Source of the DNA: Filosporella fistucella
Taxonomy: Eukaryota > Ascomycota > Leotiomycetes > Helotiales
NCBI GenBank assembly: GCA_030077755.1
Contig: JAQJZZ010000005.1
Location: 744,001-808,000, forward strand
DNA: 64,000 nt
Direction of reading: 5' to 3'
Shown: positions 11,805 through 23,298 of the stretch, piece after piece
Layout of the letters: every line of letters starts with the position of its first letter
Position numbering within the stretch: the stretch's first letter is position 1
Made by a program: the position numbers and the translations under genes
The notes under the pieces: generated by a model
What the model saw: the letters and a program-made list of their open reading frames with translations, nothing else
The model's database searches: none
Told to the model about the DNA's origin: nothing

Positions 11805-12434
11805 AGTCGGGCGACCTTCAAGCTCCATCGTCAATGTAAAAAGTCGTGTATCGTCGTTGATCCGGAGTGGTGGGTAGATGCTGATCAAGGGTAGCGGCGC
11901 ATCGGACGTTAAAGTAAGAATCTCCATCAGTGAGACTACCTAGTTTTGACTTGCAAATAACCCCACTCACATCCCGCATCAATACCTCGTCTCCTAAAGG
12001 TGGCGCATGGGGTGGGGTGAAAGCCATGGCCCAGCGAGCCAGCTACCTATGCTGTGCCTGCGTTGTACTTCGAATAAAATCGAGAATTGTGCCTGATCCT
12101 CATCGTCTTACTGGACGACGGTTTCACAAGACCACACAAGGAAGTGAAGCCGAGTCAAGATATATCTTCCCCTGAAAAGAACAAACATTCTCAGACCATT
12201 GCATATCTTCAAACTCGAGGTTGGTGGAGGAGTCTTGGGCTGCATTCAATGCATTGTATTATGTGATAGTGTCCCCGCCATTCCTTTTGCTGATGTCGGG
12301 TTAGTTCCAACAACTTGAGCAGGACAAAATCAGACCAGTGAACCGGGCCGAGCCTGTAGTTTTGCACGGTTGTACCACGAGGTGAGATGTCTGTGTGATG
12401 ACAGCTAATACGTAGTAGAGCGGAGGTTGAGTTA

Positions 12435-12446
12435 CTGCACGTGCAG
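12435..12446. promoter_or_regulatory. Candidate Pho4/NUC-1-type E-box in a 12-bp palindrome
   Basis: CTGCACGTGCAG is a perfect 12-bp palindrome centred on CACGTG, about 960 bp upstream of the phosphate permease start. CACGTG is the core bound by bHLH regulators of phosphate starvation (Pho4 in yeast, NUC-1 in Neurospora), but also by other bHLH factors such as Cbf1-like proteins. The distance is long for a fungal promoter, although no other gene start lies closer. Confidence 0.45.
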
Positions 12447-12661
12447 TAGCCAACCAAGCCGCTGGGAGGATTAATTGGAAACACAATGTCGTCCTTTTGG
12501 TCCTATTCCGTGATCCTCATCTGGTGATGAAGCCATAAACATCGACATCTCCTTTATCCCGATTGTGATAATTCCTTGTCGACAGAAGCAATATCACCGT
12601 CTAGACTTGCTGGGTCGGGATGAGGTTGATACTGACAAGGGGCTGAAGCGAGCCGTTCCCC

Positions 12662-12667
12662 CACGTG
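12662..12667. promoter_or_regulatory. Second CACGTG box upstream of the phosphate permease
   Basis: CACGTG in the context CCCCACGTGTGC, about 1.19 kb upstream of the permease start codon and 216 bp beyond the palindromic box. Six-base motifs occur by chance about every 4 kb, so this single copy is weak on its own; the pair is more suggestive. Confidence 0.35.
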
Positions 12668-13638
12668 TGCTAAATGAAGGTTGTGAGTGGGCTAGACTGG
12701 GCTTGAATGGCTGACAATCCCAGCGAAAATGGTGATCAATGATGGCTTGGCTTGGGCTTGGTTCATTTGGCAAAACGCCTTCTTTTCACAGTACATATTT
12801 TTGTGCTACCGAGGCTTTGATACCTTTGGTTACCAGATATCTGCTTTCGCATGGAACAAAAGGAATGTTCTATCGTCCATAATTGTGATCGAAAGTCGAG
12901 ACTCCTGCAGAGCTTTCTATCCGAATGCCGAAGGTTGGTGGAACCGTGGCTGATTGGAAGGCGCTGGATGAAAAGAGCACTTTGAGTCTTTGAATATATT
13001 CAGAATATGAAACAAGCAGAGTCGAAAAATCTGTCTGCTGACCAAATTATTTTTACCTTTTGGAAGGAAAATTCCGTGTACCCCAATACAACGCACCCTG
13101 ATATTTCTACCACCATATTCCCACGTCCAGCTATTTATTTTACACGATCCGCCGCTTATTTCAGCCCTCATCGCATCAATGTAAGACTTGCCCCTCATGA
13201 ATTCTCAACACCCCTGAGTGAGAACATGGATTGTTATTTCTTATTCGGAAATATGGGATCAAAAGCGGGTGTCGAAATATCACTATACAAGTAAAAAAGG
13301 GAATCTCATATTTTGCATTGGCATTCCTACAAATGAGTACACTTGAAATAATAAGTGAGAATTGATCTCCACTTACCAAGTAAAACAAGCACCAGATATA
13401 TCTTGTCTACAAACCAAGCAATTGCCATAGCAAGATAATGTGCTTGAATGAAAGAAGCCTCATTGTATCCTAGTTCAATTAGACTGCGTTGAACTCAAGA
13501 ACCTCAACCCTGAAGATTCAAGTCTCACCCCTACTGAACTCAACTCCACCCATGTCCTTGAGACACCATTATTCAAGCCTATCGTAGCCAGGAACCTGGC
13601 ACGGGTTCAGAGGCGGCCAAGACTGTAGCTACTAGCTT

Positions 13639-14102
13639 CTAATTCCCAGAGAATGTGGGATGTGGTGAGAGTGTATCTCTGTACCTGACAGCGCCTGTAT
13701 CGACTACTTCATTTCCACCCGCTATATACTGTACATAACGCCAATCTCTCCCGTGCTTATGGTACGACGGCTTGCCGCGATATTGTACTTGTAAGTCATA
13801 TATCCCGGTACCTTGGCCGTACCTGACCTGGTCGTCGATATCCATCTTTCGAATGCATGCCAGGTATCTAGCGATACTGATTCGTGGTTCAAAGAGCAAG
13901 GTGGATTGACACATGTATGGACATTTTATACGATAGATTCAGGTTCGGTCTGGGTGACTCTGGTCTACGAGACATAACCCCTACCTAGAAACGTGAGATC
14001 TCTGAATTGGGATTCAACATCTGCAATCACAGCCGTGCCAGGCACCTTTATCTCCGCTACTTCGAGGGGATCTGAAACCTGCACACTATTCAGGAAGGTC
14101 TG
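13639..14102 (-). other. Coding-like segments: possible unmodelled small gene or gene relic
   Basis: On the minus strand two open segments read like protein. The upstream one (about 14102-13985) gives a ~39-residue stretch containing VAEIKVPGTAVIADVESQF. The downstream one, from a Met at 13845 to the stop at 13639, gives a Tyr/Gly/Arg-rich stretch starting MDIDDQVRYGQGTGIYDLQV. A GTAGGG donor follows the first segment and AAAG precedes the Met, but the simplest splice (donor at 13984) does not keep frame; a weaker GTCTCG donor would. No start exon was found upstream. I recognise no family. It may be a decayed gene. Confidence 0.25.
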
Positions 14103-15120
14103 CGGAAGTATACATATGGCACCGAGGGGTCATACATAGTTGATTTCCCCATGAAAAGGGAATGACTAGCCGCCCTGTGAGGGTCTCAAGTTGCAACCAC
14201 ATCTATTCACGATACAATTGATCGAGGTGCAACCACAAATACCTTGCAATGGTACCTTGGTTATATAGGAATGAGTATATACGAAAGAGAATTCCTTCGA
14301 GGCATCTCGTCATGCAATTGGCAAGTGCCGAATAATAGAGTTCTGAAGGATTACACCTGCTGGTCAAATGACAAGGTCTGAAACCATCCACATCATCATA
14401 TACCTTTTGTGCAACCTCTTAGGATTACTCATGATAGCACTAGCCCATAGAACTTACTCAAAGACTTTGCTGAGATTAAGACGTCGATGGAATGACCATG
14501 TTCATCACGCTATATGATAGCTTCAATGGAAAAGGCTGGCCTTCATTGCTCTGCTAGTTGCAGTCAATTCTGATGCCATCTTTATACTCCAACGCCACCT
14601 TTCTTGCTTTCTAGACTCTCGAGCTTCGGATCGATAATCTTACACATCAACGACTAGTCCATAGCATTGTCTCGAATCATTCCTTTCACAAAGACAGAGC
14701 TACAAACCAATTCAGAACCTAGACCAATTCTCTGCCGCAAAAATAGTGTTATTGCGATTGTCCTGCAGCAACTTTTCATTCTGATTCAAAATTAAAACCT
14801 GATTGCAGATAGTCCTCATCATCTCTTGTGTAATCTCTACCCTATATGAAATTCTACTCAAGGATGAGTACATAAGCTGGTAAGTACTCGAATGAAGCCA
14901 TCCTCCCAGCCGTTTTTAGCGTGGAAGGTGGGGGACCTGTCGCTAAGTGCGGGGCAAAGCTGCACCATAGTAAGGGATCTAGGTGAGCATCATGAGTACC
15001 TAGGTACATACGCATCAACTTATATTCTTTTCTCTTTATACAAAACAATCTCTCTTGGTCATAATATTAACACAACCTCCTCACGATCTAACCAACCCTA
15101 TCCCCCTCTCAAAAACCAAA
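14103..15120. other. Intergenic region, no gene seen
   Basis: About 1 kb of stop-dense sequence before the hydrolase remnant. Bases 15040-15120 are C/A-rich like a fungal 5' UTR, which fits a former promoter of that gene. Confidence 0.5.
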
Positions 15121-16455
15121 ATGGCACCCTCAACTCACACCCACCCCCTCATAACCCACCCCCTACTAAACAGCATTTCTCCCTCCCTAGCACCACACTT
15201 CGAACTAGCCTATCTAGAATACTACAACAAATACAACGTCGGTAGTCTAGCAACGCACCAGGTTCCTATTGAAAAATACAGGAAAGATCCAGATAGATAC
15301 ACTACTTTTATGGAAGAGAGTGTATTAATCAGGGGGTCTTAAAATTGAGAATTTGAGGTGCAAGGTGGAGGGAGGAGAGATAGGGGTTAGGGTTTATGAA
15401 CCCCCGGAGGAAGGAGAGAAGGGATAGAGGGGTTCTTATATTAATTTTCATGGGGGAGGGTGGGTTTTTGGGGGGTAAAAGACTGATAAGGATTTTTGTA
15501 AACGGTGTAAGTTCTTTTGTTTTGGCTTGAATGGTTTTAATATAGTTTATGAAAGAGAGGGGGGAGGGGGGTGTTTGCAAGCAAGTTTGTATTTTTGTTG
15601 TTGATATTCTTTCTTATATTTTTGTTCACTGAATGGCTGAGATTCAGAGCTGATAAGTTACAGTGGCACATGATCTAGGCATCGTAGTATTCGATGTTGA
15701 TTACAGACTCTCACCAGAATATAAATATCCCATTCCGCTTAACGATTGCTGGGAGGCTTTCAACTGGGTATAAACTCTCTCTTCCATCTTTACCACTCCC
15801 TCCCTCAAACCAGATAAAACCCTCAAACCACCCACTAACAAAATCCAGATACGCTCCCACCTCTCCCCTACCCACAATATCTCCCTCTCCCATCTCATAG
15901 GCGGCACCTCGCAGCCATCGTCGCCCATCTCTGCCGCGACTCTTCCATCCCCCTAGCCTTCCAACTCCTCTCCATCCCAGTCATAGTCCTCCATGTTTTC
16001 GCGCCAGATAGTTCCCTAAAAGAGAACATCCCATATGAATTCTACAAAACATTACAAGAAACCCAACGTCTTCCTTTAGAAATAATGCAATTCTTCCATC
16101 GACATTTCCTGGGCTCACCCCGTCCTTCTTGTCTGGAATTCGATTTTTCAGAAGATGGGAATGGAAATGAGGGAGGAGGTAAAAATGAGAATTGGAAAAT
16201 CTCGCGAGTCCATTCTCCCAATTTGGAGGATTAGCTAGAGCACTGGTGATAACAGCAGAAATGGATATTCTGAGGGATGAAGGAGAAGCCTATGCGGCGA
16301 AATTGGAAGAGGCGGGTGTTAGGGTTAGGATGGAGAGGATTAAGGGAGCACCGCATATTGTTATGTTGCTTGATGGGATTTTGGAGGGGGAAAGGGAGAG
16401 GAATCGGATTGTGTTGGAGGAGATGGGTGATGCGCTTGGTGTGGAGAAGGTCTGA
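15121..16455 (+). pseudogene. Broken alpha/beta-hydrolase fold-3 (HSL/arylacetamide deacetylase-like) gene
   Basis: Family marks appear in order but in different frames. The Met at 15121 opens a ~70-residue N-terminus (APHFELAYLEYYNKYNV). The frame shifts near 15330 into LKIENLRCKVEGGEIGVRVY. In that frame a TAG at 15425 and a TAA at 15476 bracket INFHGGGWVFGG, the HGGGW oxyanion-hole motif. A good intron (15507-15663) leads to LGIVVFDVDYRLSPEYKYP, the conserved strand before the nucleophile. At the elbow, HLIGGTS runs straight into a different frame reading HLAAIVAHLCRDSSIP near 15910, so the GxSxG serine and its glycines are missing. Another shift near 16170-16195 is needed to reach GGLARALVITAEMDILRDEG (the Asp region) and APHIVMLLDG (the His). 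At least four lesions including loss of the nucleophile make an active enzyme very unlikely. Confidence 0.8.
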
Positions 16456-16497
16456 AGGGAAAGAGGAAGGAAAAGAGGAAGGAAAAGAGAAAGGAGG
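16454..16497 (+). repeat. Purine tract with GGAAAAGA repeats
   Basis: 44 nt of pure A/G just after the hydrolase remnant, with the unit GGAAAAGAGGAA repeated about twice. Low-complexity; no function evident. Confidence 0.8.
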
Positions 16498-16767
16498 CGT
16501 GTATAATATGAATAGCTTATAATATATTCTGATTTTCATTCCACAATTCATGATTTTTTCTTTGCCATCTTGGTGATTTTTGATTATTTTATTGGGATGT
16601 TCTCAAATCGCTAACGCAAACAAAAAGGGTATCGTAGCACAACTCGCAGATACTATACAAACACGATCCAGACAGATGCTCTAGCTCCTCCGCGCCGCTC
16701 ACTCATTTACTCATCCATTTCATATCCCGTATCTCGTATCCATAATTCAATCCTCGCTATCAAAAGC

Positions 16768-19533
16768 TCAAGTACCCCTCCGCCAAGTACTCTTTTCCGG
16801 GCCATGTACAGCACTCATCACGACTTCCAAACCAGGCTGTCCCCTCACCAACGCCGGTCCACTTCCACCTCCACTCCCACTACTACTCACGCTCCTTATA
16901 CTTGATTTCCTCTCATGAGCACCCTGTCCCTTCATCGTCTTATTCCGACCCAAACTCAAGCTCATTCGGCTCGCAAGACCAAATCTCGAGCTAGAAATGG
17001 CATGACCGGGTGGACTCATCACCATTCCACTATCAATACAATCCTCCACGAAAGATCTGGGAAAGAGACCCCATTTCCCTTTCCCCGTTTGACCGGACCA
17101 GCACCAATGATCAGGGAAAGCATAGCCGATGCAGACGATTTTATCGCCTTTGTTGAAACGAAGCCAAGTACCATCTTTCATATCTTTTGGCTTGAAATCC
17201 CATTTAGCGGTTGTGATGAGTGTGGATTGTGCATCCATCAGCACGTCTTCCTTTGCTGGCATTTCGAGCTGGACTTCAGTAGCGGGGAAGGCACCTCGTT
17301 CGCCATCGTGGTAACCGACACACCATTTACCTCCGAATCGCTCGGGGAATGTGATACCTACTATCTTTGCGCCAATCGCGAAATGGAGGACAGGTTGCCC
17401 ATCTGGGTCACGAGATTGGGGTCGGGTGTTTTTGGGGTGGTGGGATGCGATGGCGTGGGCGGTAGGCCTTGTTCGAATTTTTTGACCTATCTCTACCATA
17501 CCATATGGAGAAGGTGCAGGATCATTCGATGTAAAGTGGATATCAAAATCTAGTACAGTAGCTGGCTGGATCCCATACAGGACGTCGATACCAGCAATTT
17601 TTGGAAGAGGTCGTTGATGCTTCGCCAAGTGACGGAAGAGTTGGGAAACGGTAAAGAATACTGTTGCATCGTGTTCTTCGATCGTTCGCTTTTCCTCTAT
17701 GCAAAAGACGCACTAGACTATCAGTAAGCATCTCAAATTAGGGGGCAATAGCTTACGGCATATAGTGCTTCTTCCACCGAGTTTGTCTTTACATGGCATT
17801 TCGAGATGAACTTTTGTCGCCATCGGATTCCGCTGTTCCCATAGATGCCATTTCCTGAGAATGTTAGTCTTGAAACTTTTGACTTTTATAGTGTACTTAC
17901 TGTCCAATAATCTGTCTTTCTCAACATCATTCCAACCCACTTCATAAGCACACTTAATACATCTCGCTGATACCGTAGCACTGTAATGTCCCTGATATAG
18001 CTGTTAGTTGCTGTCTTGCCAATTGATTAAATCCATACTCACAGATGGTCTCTTCACAACCTTGAAACCTGGCTCGCCCCGTATCATTGCTCTAGCACCA
18101 TCACAAAACCCCCCGTACTTGTAGAAAGAAGAATCGTGCCGCATAGGATAATCAATAGACTGGACTGACGAACTAGGCGTTGGTTGATGAAAATTGTGTT
18201 CATCACTTCCCACCGCTATTTTCTCGTTGTCGTAGTCGATACCTGTGGCGAGCTCCAACCCCTCCTCAACTCCATGCCCAAATCCAGGAACATGCAATGT
18301 GGTTGCGAGAGGAGCACCCCAATTGTCTGTCCCGCCGGATGACCGGTGTTCACTTATAGGAGGGCTAAGCGGTTCTGCTCTGAGGCCAAAGATTGAACCT
18401 TCACTATCATGTCTCTGCGGTTGTTCATGAAGGAGTGAACTAGTTCTCGAGCTCCTTGTACCTTGCGAAGCTTGTCCCAAGCTCCTCTGCCTTGACATCA
18501 AATTGTCATAGCCATTCAAACTTGCACGAGATCCTCTGCCGTCGATAGGGCTGGTTGCCAAAGTGGGACTTCCTAGTGTTGGTGAAACCAATGGTCCACT
18601 GTTGAACACCTGACTAACTCTATCCTCTTCAATAGATGATACCGATTTTCGGATCTCATTTTGGAATAGGACTCTCGATTGTCGCCGCCTCTCCAAAAAG
18701 TCATCATTAGCACTAATACGAATTCGCACAAGTTCTTTCGGGATCAAAGGAGGCTCCGTTCCAGGAACTGACGAAGGTGATATATCTCGAGAGGGTTGCC
18801 GTCGAGGGGAAGGTCCCAATGTAGCATTGATTGCCCCACCTAGATCGTATTGTGACGGTTTATCAATCGCCCACGGAGTTCTTGGTTTCATGGGCTCTAA
18901 GGGAGATTCTGGCGAGGGTAGGCCGAACGACGGAGGCGATTGTGGTGATACAGCATTATGAATAGGGACCGGTTTTCGCAGACTCGGTGATCTCTCCTGT
19001 CGGAAACTGCTCAATTGAGCCCGGTCATCCTTCGCCGCTTCTTCCTGACCGAGGCTGATTATCTTCTCCCGGACACCATTAAATATCGATACGCACTCTG
19101 CGCAGCTTTTGTCGACCTGTGTTTGTGCATTGAGAAACGTTGCGGGGTTGAACGAGTCGGGATCCTCTTCTGCCTCCTCAACCTCGTCGAGCCTGTCTCT
19201 AATATCGTTCTTTATTTCTTTGAATTTTGACTGTGCTATTTCTACGATGCGGATTAGTACATCTCAATCACATATCTCAAATGACTTACTATCTGCGACC
19301 AAAGTTGCGCCGAACTGCTCCCTGCATGACTTAACATGCTCTTTGTAGGCATCGCTAATAGTCTGCGAGCATCGGTCCAACGACCTCTCCAAAGCTCTAG
19401 ACGATTCAGATATCTTAAGCGCCTGTGCAGCAGATGCTGAGCTCGCAGAATCGGAAACTCTACGAACTAATTTGATACCATTATCAATAGCCTTGAGGAT
19501 TGCCTTGACAGGTGGGACGAAGTCGTCTCCCAT
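16768..19533 (-). CDS. SH3-domain protein with N-terminal helical region and CxxC pairs, five exons
   Basis: Exons on the minus strand: 19533-19290, 19241-18043, 17991-17901, 17854-17757, 17712-16768 (858 residues, all phases consistent). The N-terminus (about residues 1-165) is helical and charged (ILKAIDNGIKLVRRVSDSAS, FKEIKNDIRDRLDEVEEAEE), followed by a ~300-residue Ser/Pro-rich disordered region. CxxC pairs at ARCIKCAYE (exon 3) and CVFCIEE (start of exon 5) suggest a zinc-ribbon-like module. Near residues 654-700 and 711-767 are two SH3-like units; the second (AKWDFKPKDMKDGTWLRFNK then DHWCWSGQTGKGKWGLFPRSFVE) has the classic ALYDY-to-GLFPxxYV layout. Probably a scaffold binding proline-rich partners; no specific homologue is recognised. 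Exons 3 and 4 (91 and 98 nt) were set by phase and by the continuous CxxC region. Confidence 0.85.
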
Positions 19534-19643
19534 CTTGGAGAGCGCCGGTGGTGGCAGCCTCTCCGATGATACTGCGTAAATCGGGGGTGTTTTGAGATAA
19601 GGTATTGTATCTGTGTATGCGCCTGTCGATCAAGAGAACAAGC

Positions 19644-19699
19644 AAGAGGAGAGAGAGGAAAAAGGAGAAGAGAGAGGAAAAGGGAGAAGAGAGAGAAAG
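19644..19699. promoter_or_regulatory. 56-nt pure purine tract (pyrimidine tract on the coding strand) upstream of the SH3-protein gene
   Basis: Uninterrupted A/G run on the + strand, 111-166 bp upstream of the start codon at 19533, so the sense strand carries a CT-rich tract. Such tracts are common in filamentous-fungal promoters near transcription starts. Promoter function is inferred from position. Confidence 0.5.
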
Positions 19700-19864
19700 T
19701 AGGGGTGCAATGTGCGAAGGTGTCCAAATAGTATGGAGATCTGGAGTGTGTGACTGCGGTCGGTCTGATCGTATGTAGGACTGGACTGGTAACTTCATTG
19801 AATCACCAAGGTGTCCAAGGCTCTGCTGCACCAAATATCCGGCCCCTCATGGTTCGCCCTGAGA

Positions 19865-19882
19865 AGCAGCAGCAGCAGCAGC
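19865..19882 (+). repeat. (AGC)6 trinucleotide repeat
   Basis: Six perfect AGC units in non-coding DNA upstream of the SH3-protein gene. Confidence 0.9.
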
Positions 19883-22181
19883 ACGTAGTCGGAGCAGAGC
19901 AAGTGAAGGTGGGACAGGCTTCTGCCTTACCAGCATTCTTGTGCGCCTCAATAATGGAAGATTGCTGGAAATAGCTAGTCCGGCTCAGATGGAGGGCACT
20001 TCTCAGGGCTGTTCAGGGCTGTGCATGCAGAGATGGTCTGCCCAGCGTTCCCCTCCACGCCAAAACGAATGAGCGGCTCGTTGCAACCGGTATGCGGCTG
20101 CACGTGGAGAAGCCATTGAGTAGTCGTGTGGTGAGATAAGAGGCAGGGAAAAGAAGAGACGAAGGATTTGACATATAACTGCCGTTCTTCCGCTATTTTA
20201 TGCGTATGCGTCATCGAGGCGATGAGGATTCAAAAGGTTAATTGTAGATAATTATCTCAAGTGAGGCTTCCAACACCCAGGGTCTGTCACTGACAGCTTC
20301 CAGCTCCCCCGCACCATTCCTTGCTTGGCCAATAGCGCTGGAATATCAAAGCTGATCAGGGCCGGAGCAACACTACAGTCCGAGAACCAGAAACCTAGAA
20401 ACCCTGAAAAGAGACAAGGGACATTCCGAGGCACTGGGTAAAGTATTAATATCTCGAATGATAATTGCGCGATTAACGACCTCCAACGGTGCGGAAGGCT
20501 GTCGCACGAGATTCGGTTGGTAGTGTGCGAGATACGGAATCGATGGAACGAACTGATCCTCGTCGAGATATTAAGTATCGGGTTCATGCATTTGTGTTCG
20601 TCTTATTGTTTGCTGGCTCGGCAGTGCCGTTAAGGTGTGACTTCGTAAAGTTGTGAATAGAGTCAGCTATTGTACTACAATTTGATCCTTTGGAGGAGGA
20701 ATATTGAAGAGCCACAAAGGACAGGTTTCACGTTTTGCATTTTATGGGCCGATTAGAGATTTTACGAGCTTCAATTAGAAAAAAATGTTGATTCCAAAAG
20801 CGATATGTCAGGCTTTTTGGTGTGAAATATGCTCTTCAGACGACTCCCTACATCTTGGTTGTTGAGACAAGAATCTTCAAACCCTTCATTCTACGATCTG
20901 AACGTCTCAACTGCAAAAGAAACTTGAAATGTACTGCCTCCAACAAAAAGCTACTTAATGCCAGCTCACCATACTCAAATCCTCCATCTCGGCGGAGCAT
21001 ACAAATGTCTTACTACTCAATCACTTGATCCTACCACCTCTCTCGCTCACCGAGTTGCCGGCTACCGGTACCTTCCTCTCCACCCCCACTGTCCAATTTT
21101 TGTACCTCCTACCTCACTCCATAAAAGATAACACCCCCCTCCCTCTAACTCCCTCTAAATAAACAGTATAGACATGACATCACCATCGCTCAGACCCTCC
21201 CTCCCACCTACCTATAAAACTTTATGAACTTAGCAATACGAAACCGAGGAGCTATACATGCACTCACCCCCAACTATTGAAAAGCTTACAGCCACAGCAG
21301 TTGGATAGCCGCCTTCAAGCCTCAATGCGATGTGCAACAGCGTTTCAAAACGTGGGATTTTCTTTGTCTGGGAGAGATGGATGGATGGGTATGATGAGGT
21401 GAGATTGTTAGGTGAGTATTTAGTGGGTTTGAGGGAGTTGGGTGAAGAGGTGAAGTTTGTTGTTTGAGGGGGATGCGGGTTGTGAAGGTAGATGGATGGA
21501 CGGAGTTATCGGGTTAGGGAAACCTCGCTGACTTGATCACAAAAAATGTTTACTTTCATTTCGTTTTGAAATGTTAGCATTATAATCTTGTCAACACTCT
21601 TAATGTGCATCGTTTTATATAAGTAATTTCCACATTCTGCTAGCAGCTCTCTTTCGACTGAAAATGCTGCCTGGTAGATTGCCCAATCAACAATCTTGAT
21701 GAAGTCAAGTTTTATTTCCCATCTTTATCTCAAACGTATTCCTATCCTCTAATATAGTACACTTCTCAAACTTCGTACTACATACTTCTAATACACCAGA
21801 CTTCATTGAGGAACTCTAAGGTGATAGGGATTATCTAGTTCCAAAGTTCAGCAATCGTGATGGGAGTACTAGAATGAGGTTCTGTTAGCTTTATGAACGA
21901 CTTTGATCATTCTGTCACTTGTGGGATTGTTTCTGCTGCATCTAAAGCCAACCTACATACCAATTTCCTTGGTTTTTCCTTTCGAAGCTTCAGTGCAGGG
22001 CTTCTCTAGGGGCGTTGCTTCTTGTATGTCCAATCCTCTGCACCCAAGAGACACCCATTCATGAGTCCTGCTTGGGGAATTACTGCATGAAGTAACTTCA
22101 CCCATCGTGTAAGCCATACCATCAGAGGAGATTGATTACATTTTGTCTCGCTATGCTATTGTACACCTTTATTCGTCACAA

Positions 22182-23065
22182 TCATCTCAATCCCAACAAG
22201 AACTTTCCACCTCCCTCCTTACCTCCCTCACCACCGCCAGGAAGATATGTAACATTAGGATTGCCAGCCAACGTCTGCGCAATCTCTCTGCTCGCCTCAA
22301 TTCTTCTGATCATAATCAATCCATCACCAGCCTTCGCCACAGCCTTGCTAATTGTGTCTGCCGACTCGGCTTCTCCCTCTGCTCTAATAACATTGGCCTG
22401 TCTCTCTTGCTCAGCCTTCTCGACAATGAATCGAGCTCGCTCGGCATCTTGTTGTGCAATTTGCTTCTGTTCTACCGCCCGGGTGAACTCCTTTCCGAAA
22501 GTCATGTGTGTAATAGAAACATCCTCAAGAGCGATGTTGAATTCTTGGGCACGCTTTAGAAGATCTGAGCGAATGCGGTTGCTGACAGCCTCTCTTTGGG
22601 TGATGAGTTCTGCTGCGTCGAATTGGGCAACAATCGATTTAAGGACTTCGTTTCCGATGGAAGGGAGGACACGCTCATCGTAATCTTGACCAAGGTTCTA
22701 CCAGGGTCAGTATTTAGTTATTGTGTTTCTACACATGAACATACCTGATAAATCTTTGGCAATTGCTGGACCTCTGGTCTATGCAAGACTCTGAGAGTCA
22801 AGCTTACCATCTGCAAATCCTTACTTCCAGTTGTAGTTGAAATGTTTCTTGGCTTCGTTCGTACATCGTAGATAATACTCTTCTGCAGCCATGGAATCAA
22901 GAAATGTGTTCCTTCATTCACAACAGTATCCTTTACTCCAGACAAACGATCAAAAATCACAGCGCGAGTGCCACCCTTAACATCGTAAATCGAAGCTTGG
23001 GCGAGGGAGAGTCCAATAGCGGCCGGAACAGCGAAGCGGTATGCTGTTTGTAGGAGGTTTGCCAT
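22182..23065 (-). CDS. phb1: Prohibitin 1, mitochondrial inner membrane
   Basis: Two exons, 23065-22745 and 22697-22182, giving 278 residues, the usual length of Phb1. Prohibitin 1 assembles with Phb2 into large rings in the mitochondrial inner membrane that act as scaffolds for membrane proteins and respiratory-chain quality control. Marks: N-terminal hydrophobic anchor [20 protein letters not shown], the SPFH/PHB domain ([82 protein letters not shown]), the coiled coil [20 protein letters not shown], and a Gly/Lys-rich C-terminus. An upstream in-frame extension exists, but [10 protein letters not shown] at 23065 matches the known start. It is divergent from qcr8 across a 233-bp gap. Confidence 0.97.
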
Positions 23066-23298
23066 TTTGACTTTGGGATTGAGTCTAAAGTCGTGATGAG
23101 AGTAATCCGTGAGCTTGCTGAAGTATTGCACCTCGTCGTTGATGTCTTTACATTTTCGGACGAGAGCTCGCACTAACGCTAGCGCGGCCGGGGAAGCAAC
23201 GAAGCTTGGCGAGAACCATCCGACTTTCAACGACGAGATTGTTTTTCACCTCCAAGCAACCATTGAATCATCACGATATTGTACACCAGCTCTACACA
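23066..23298. promoter_or_regulatory. Shared bidirectional promoter of phb1 and qcr8
   Basis: 233 bp separate the two divergent start codons, leaving no room for independent promoters. Both products act in the mitochondrial inner membrane, so shared control is plausible. No specific activator site was identified. Confidence 0.7.

Larger units (their letters stand above)
11476..13638. other. Long upstream region of the phosphate permease, no gene seen
   Basis: 2.2 kb containing a TTG microsatellite and two CACGTG boxes (listed separately). All open frames are shorter than about 95 codons and overlap on both strands without a domain. The part from 12700 on is AT-rich and stop-dense. Confidence 0.5.
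19534..22181. other. Intergenic region, no gene seen
   Basis: 2.6 kb between two minus-strand genes. It holds a 56-nt purine tract and an (AGC)6 repeat near the SH3-gene promoter (listed separately), a single CACGTG at 20101-20106, and AT-rich stop-dense sequence from 20600 to 22100. Bases 21030-21200 are C-rich. No open frame shows a domain. Confidence 0.55.
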
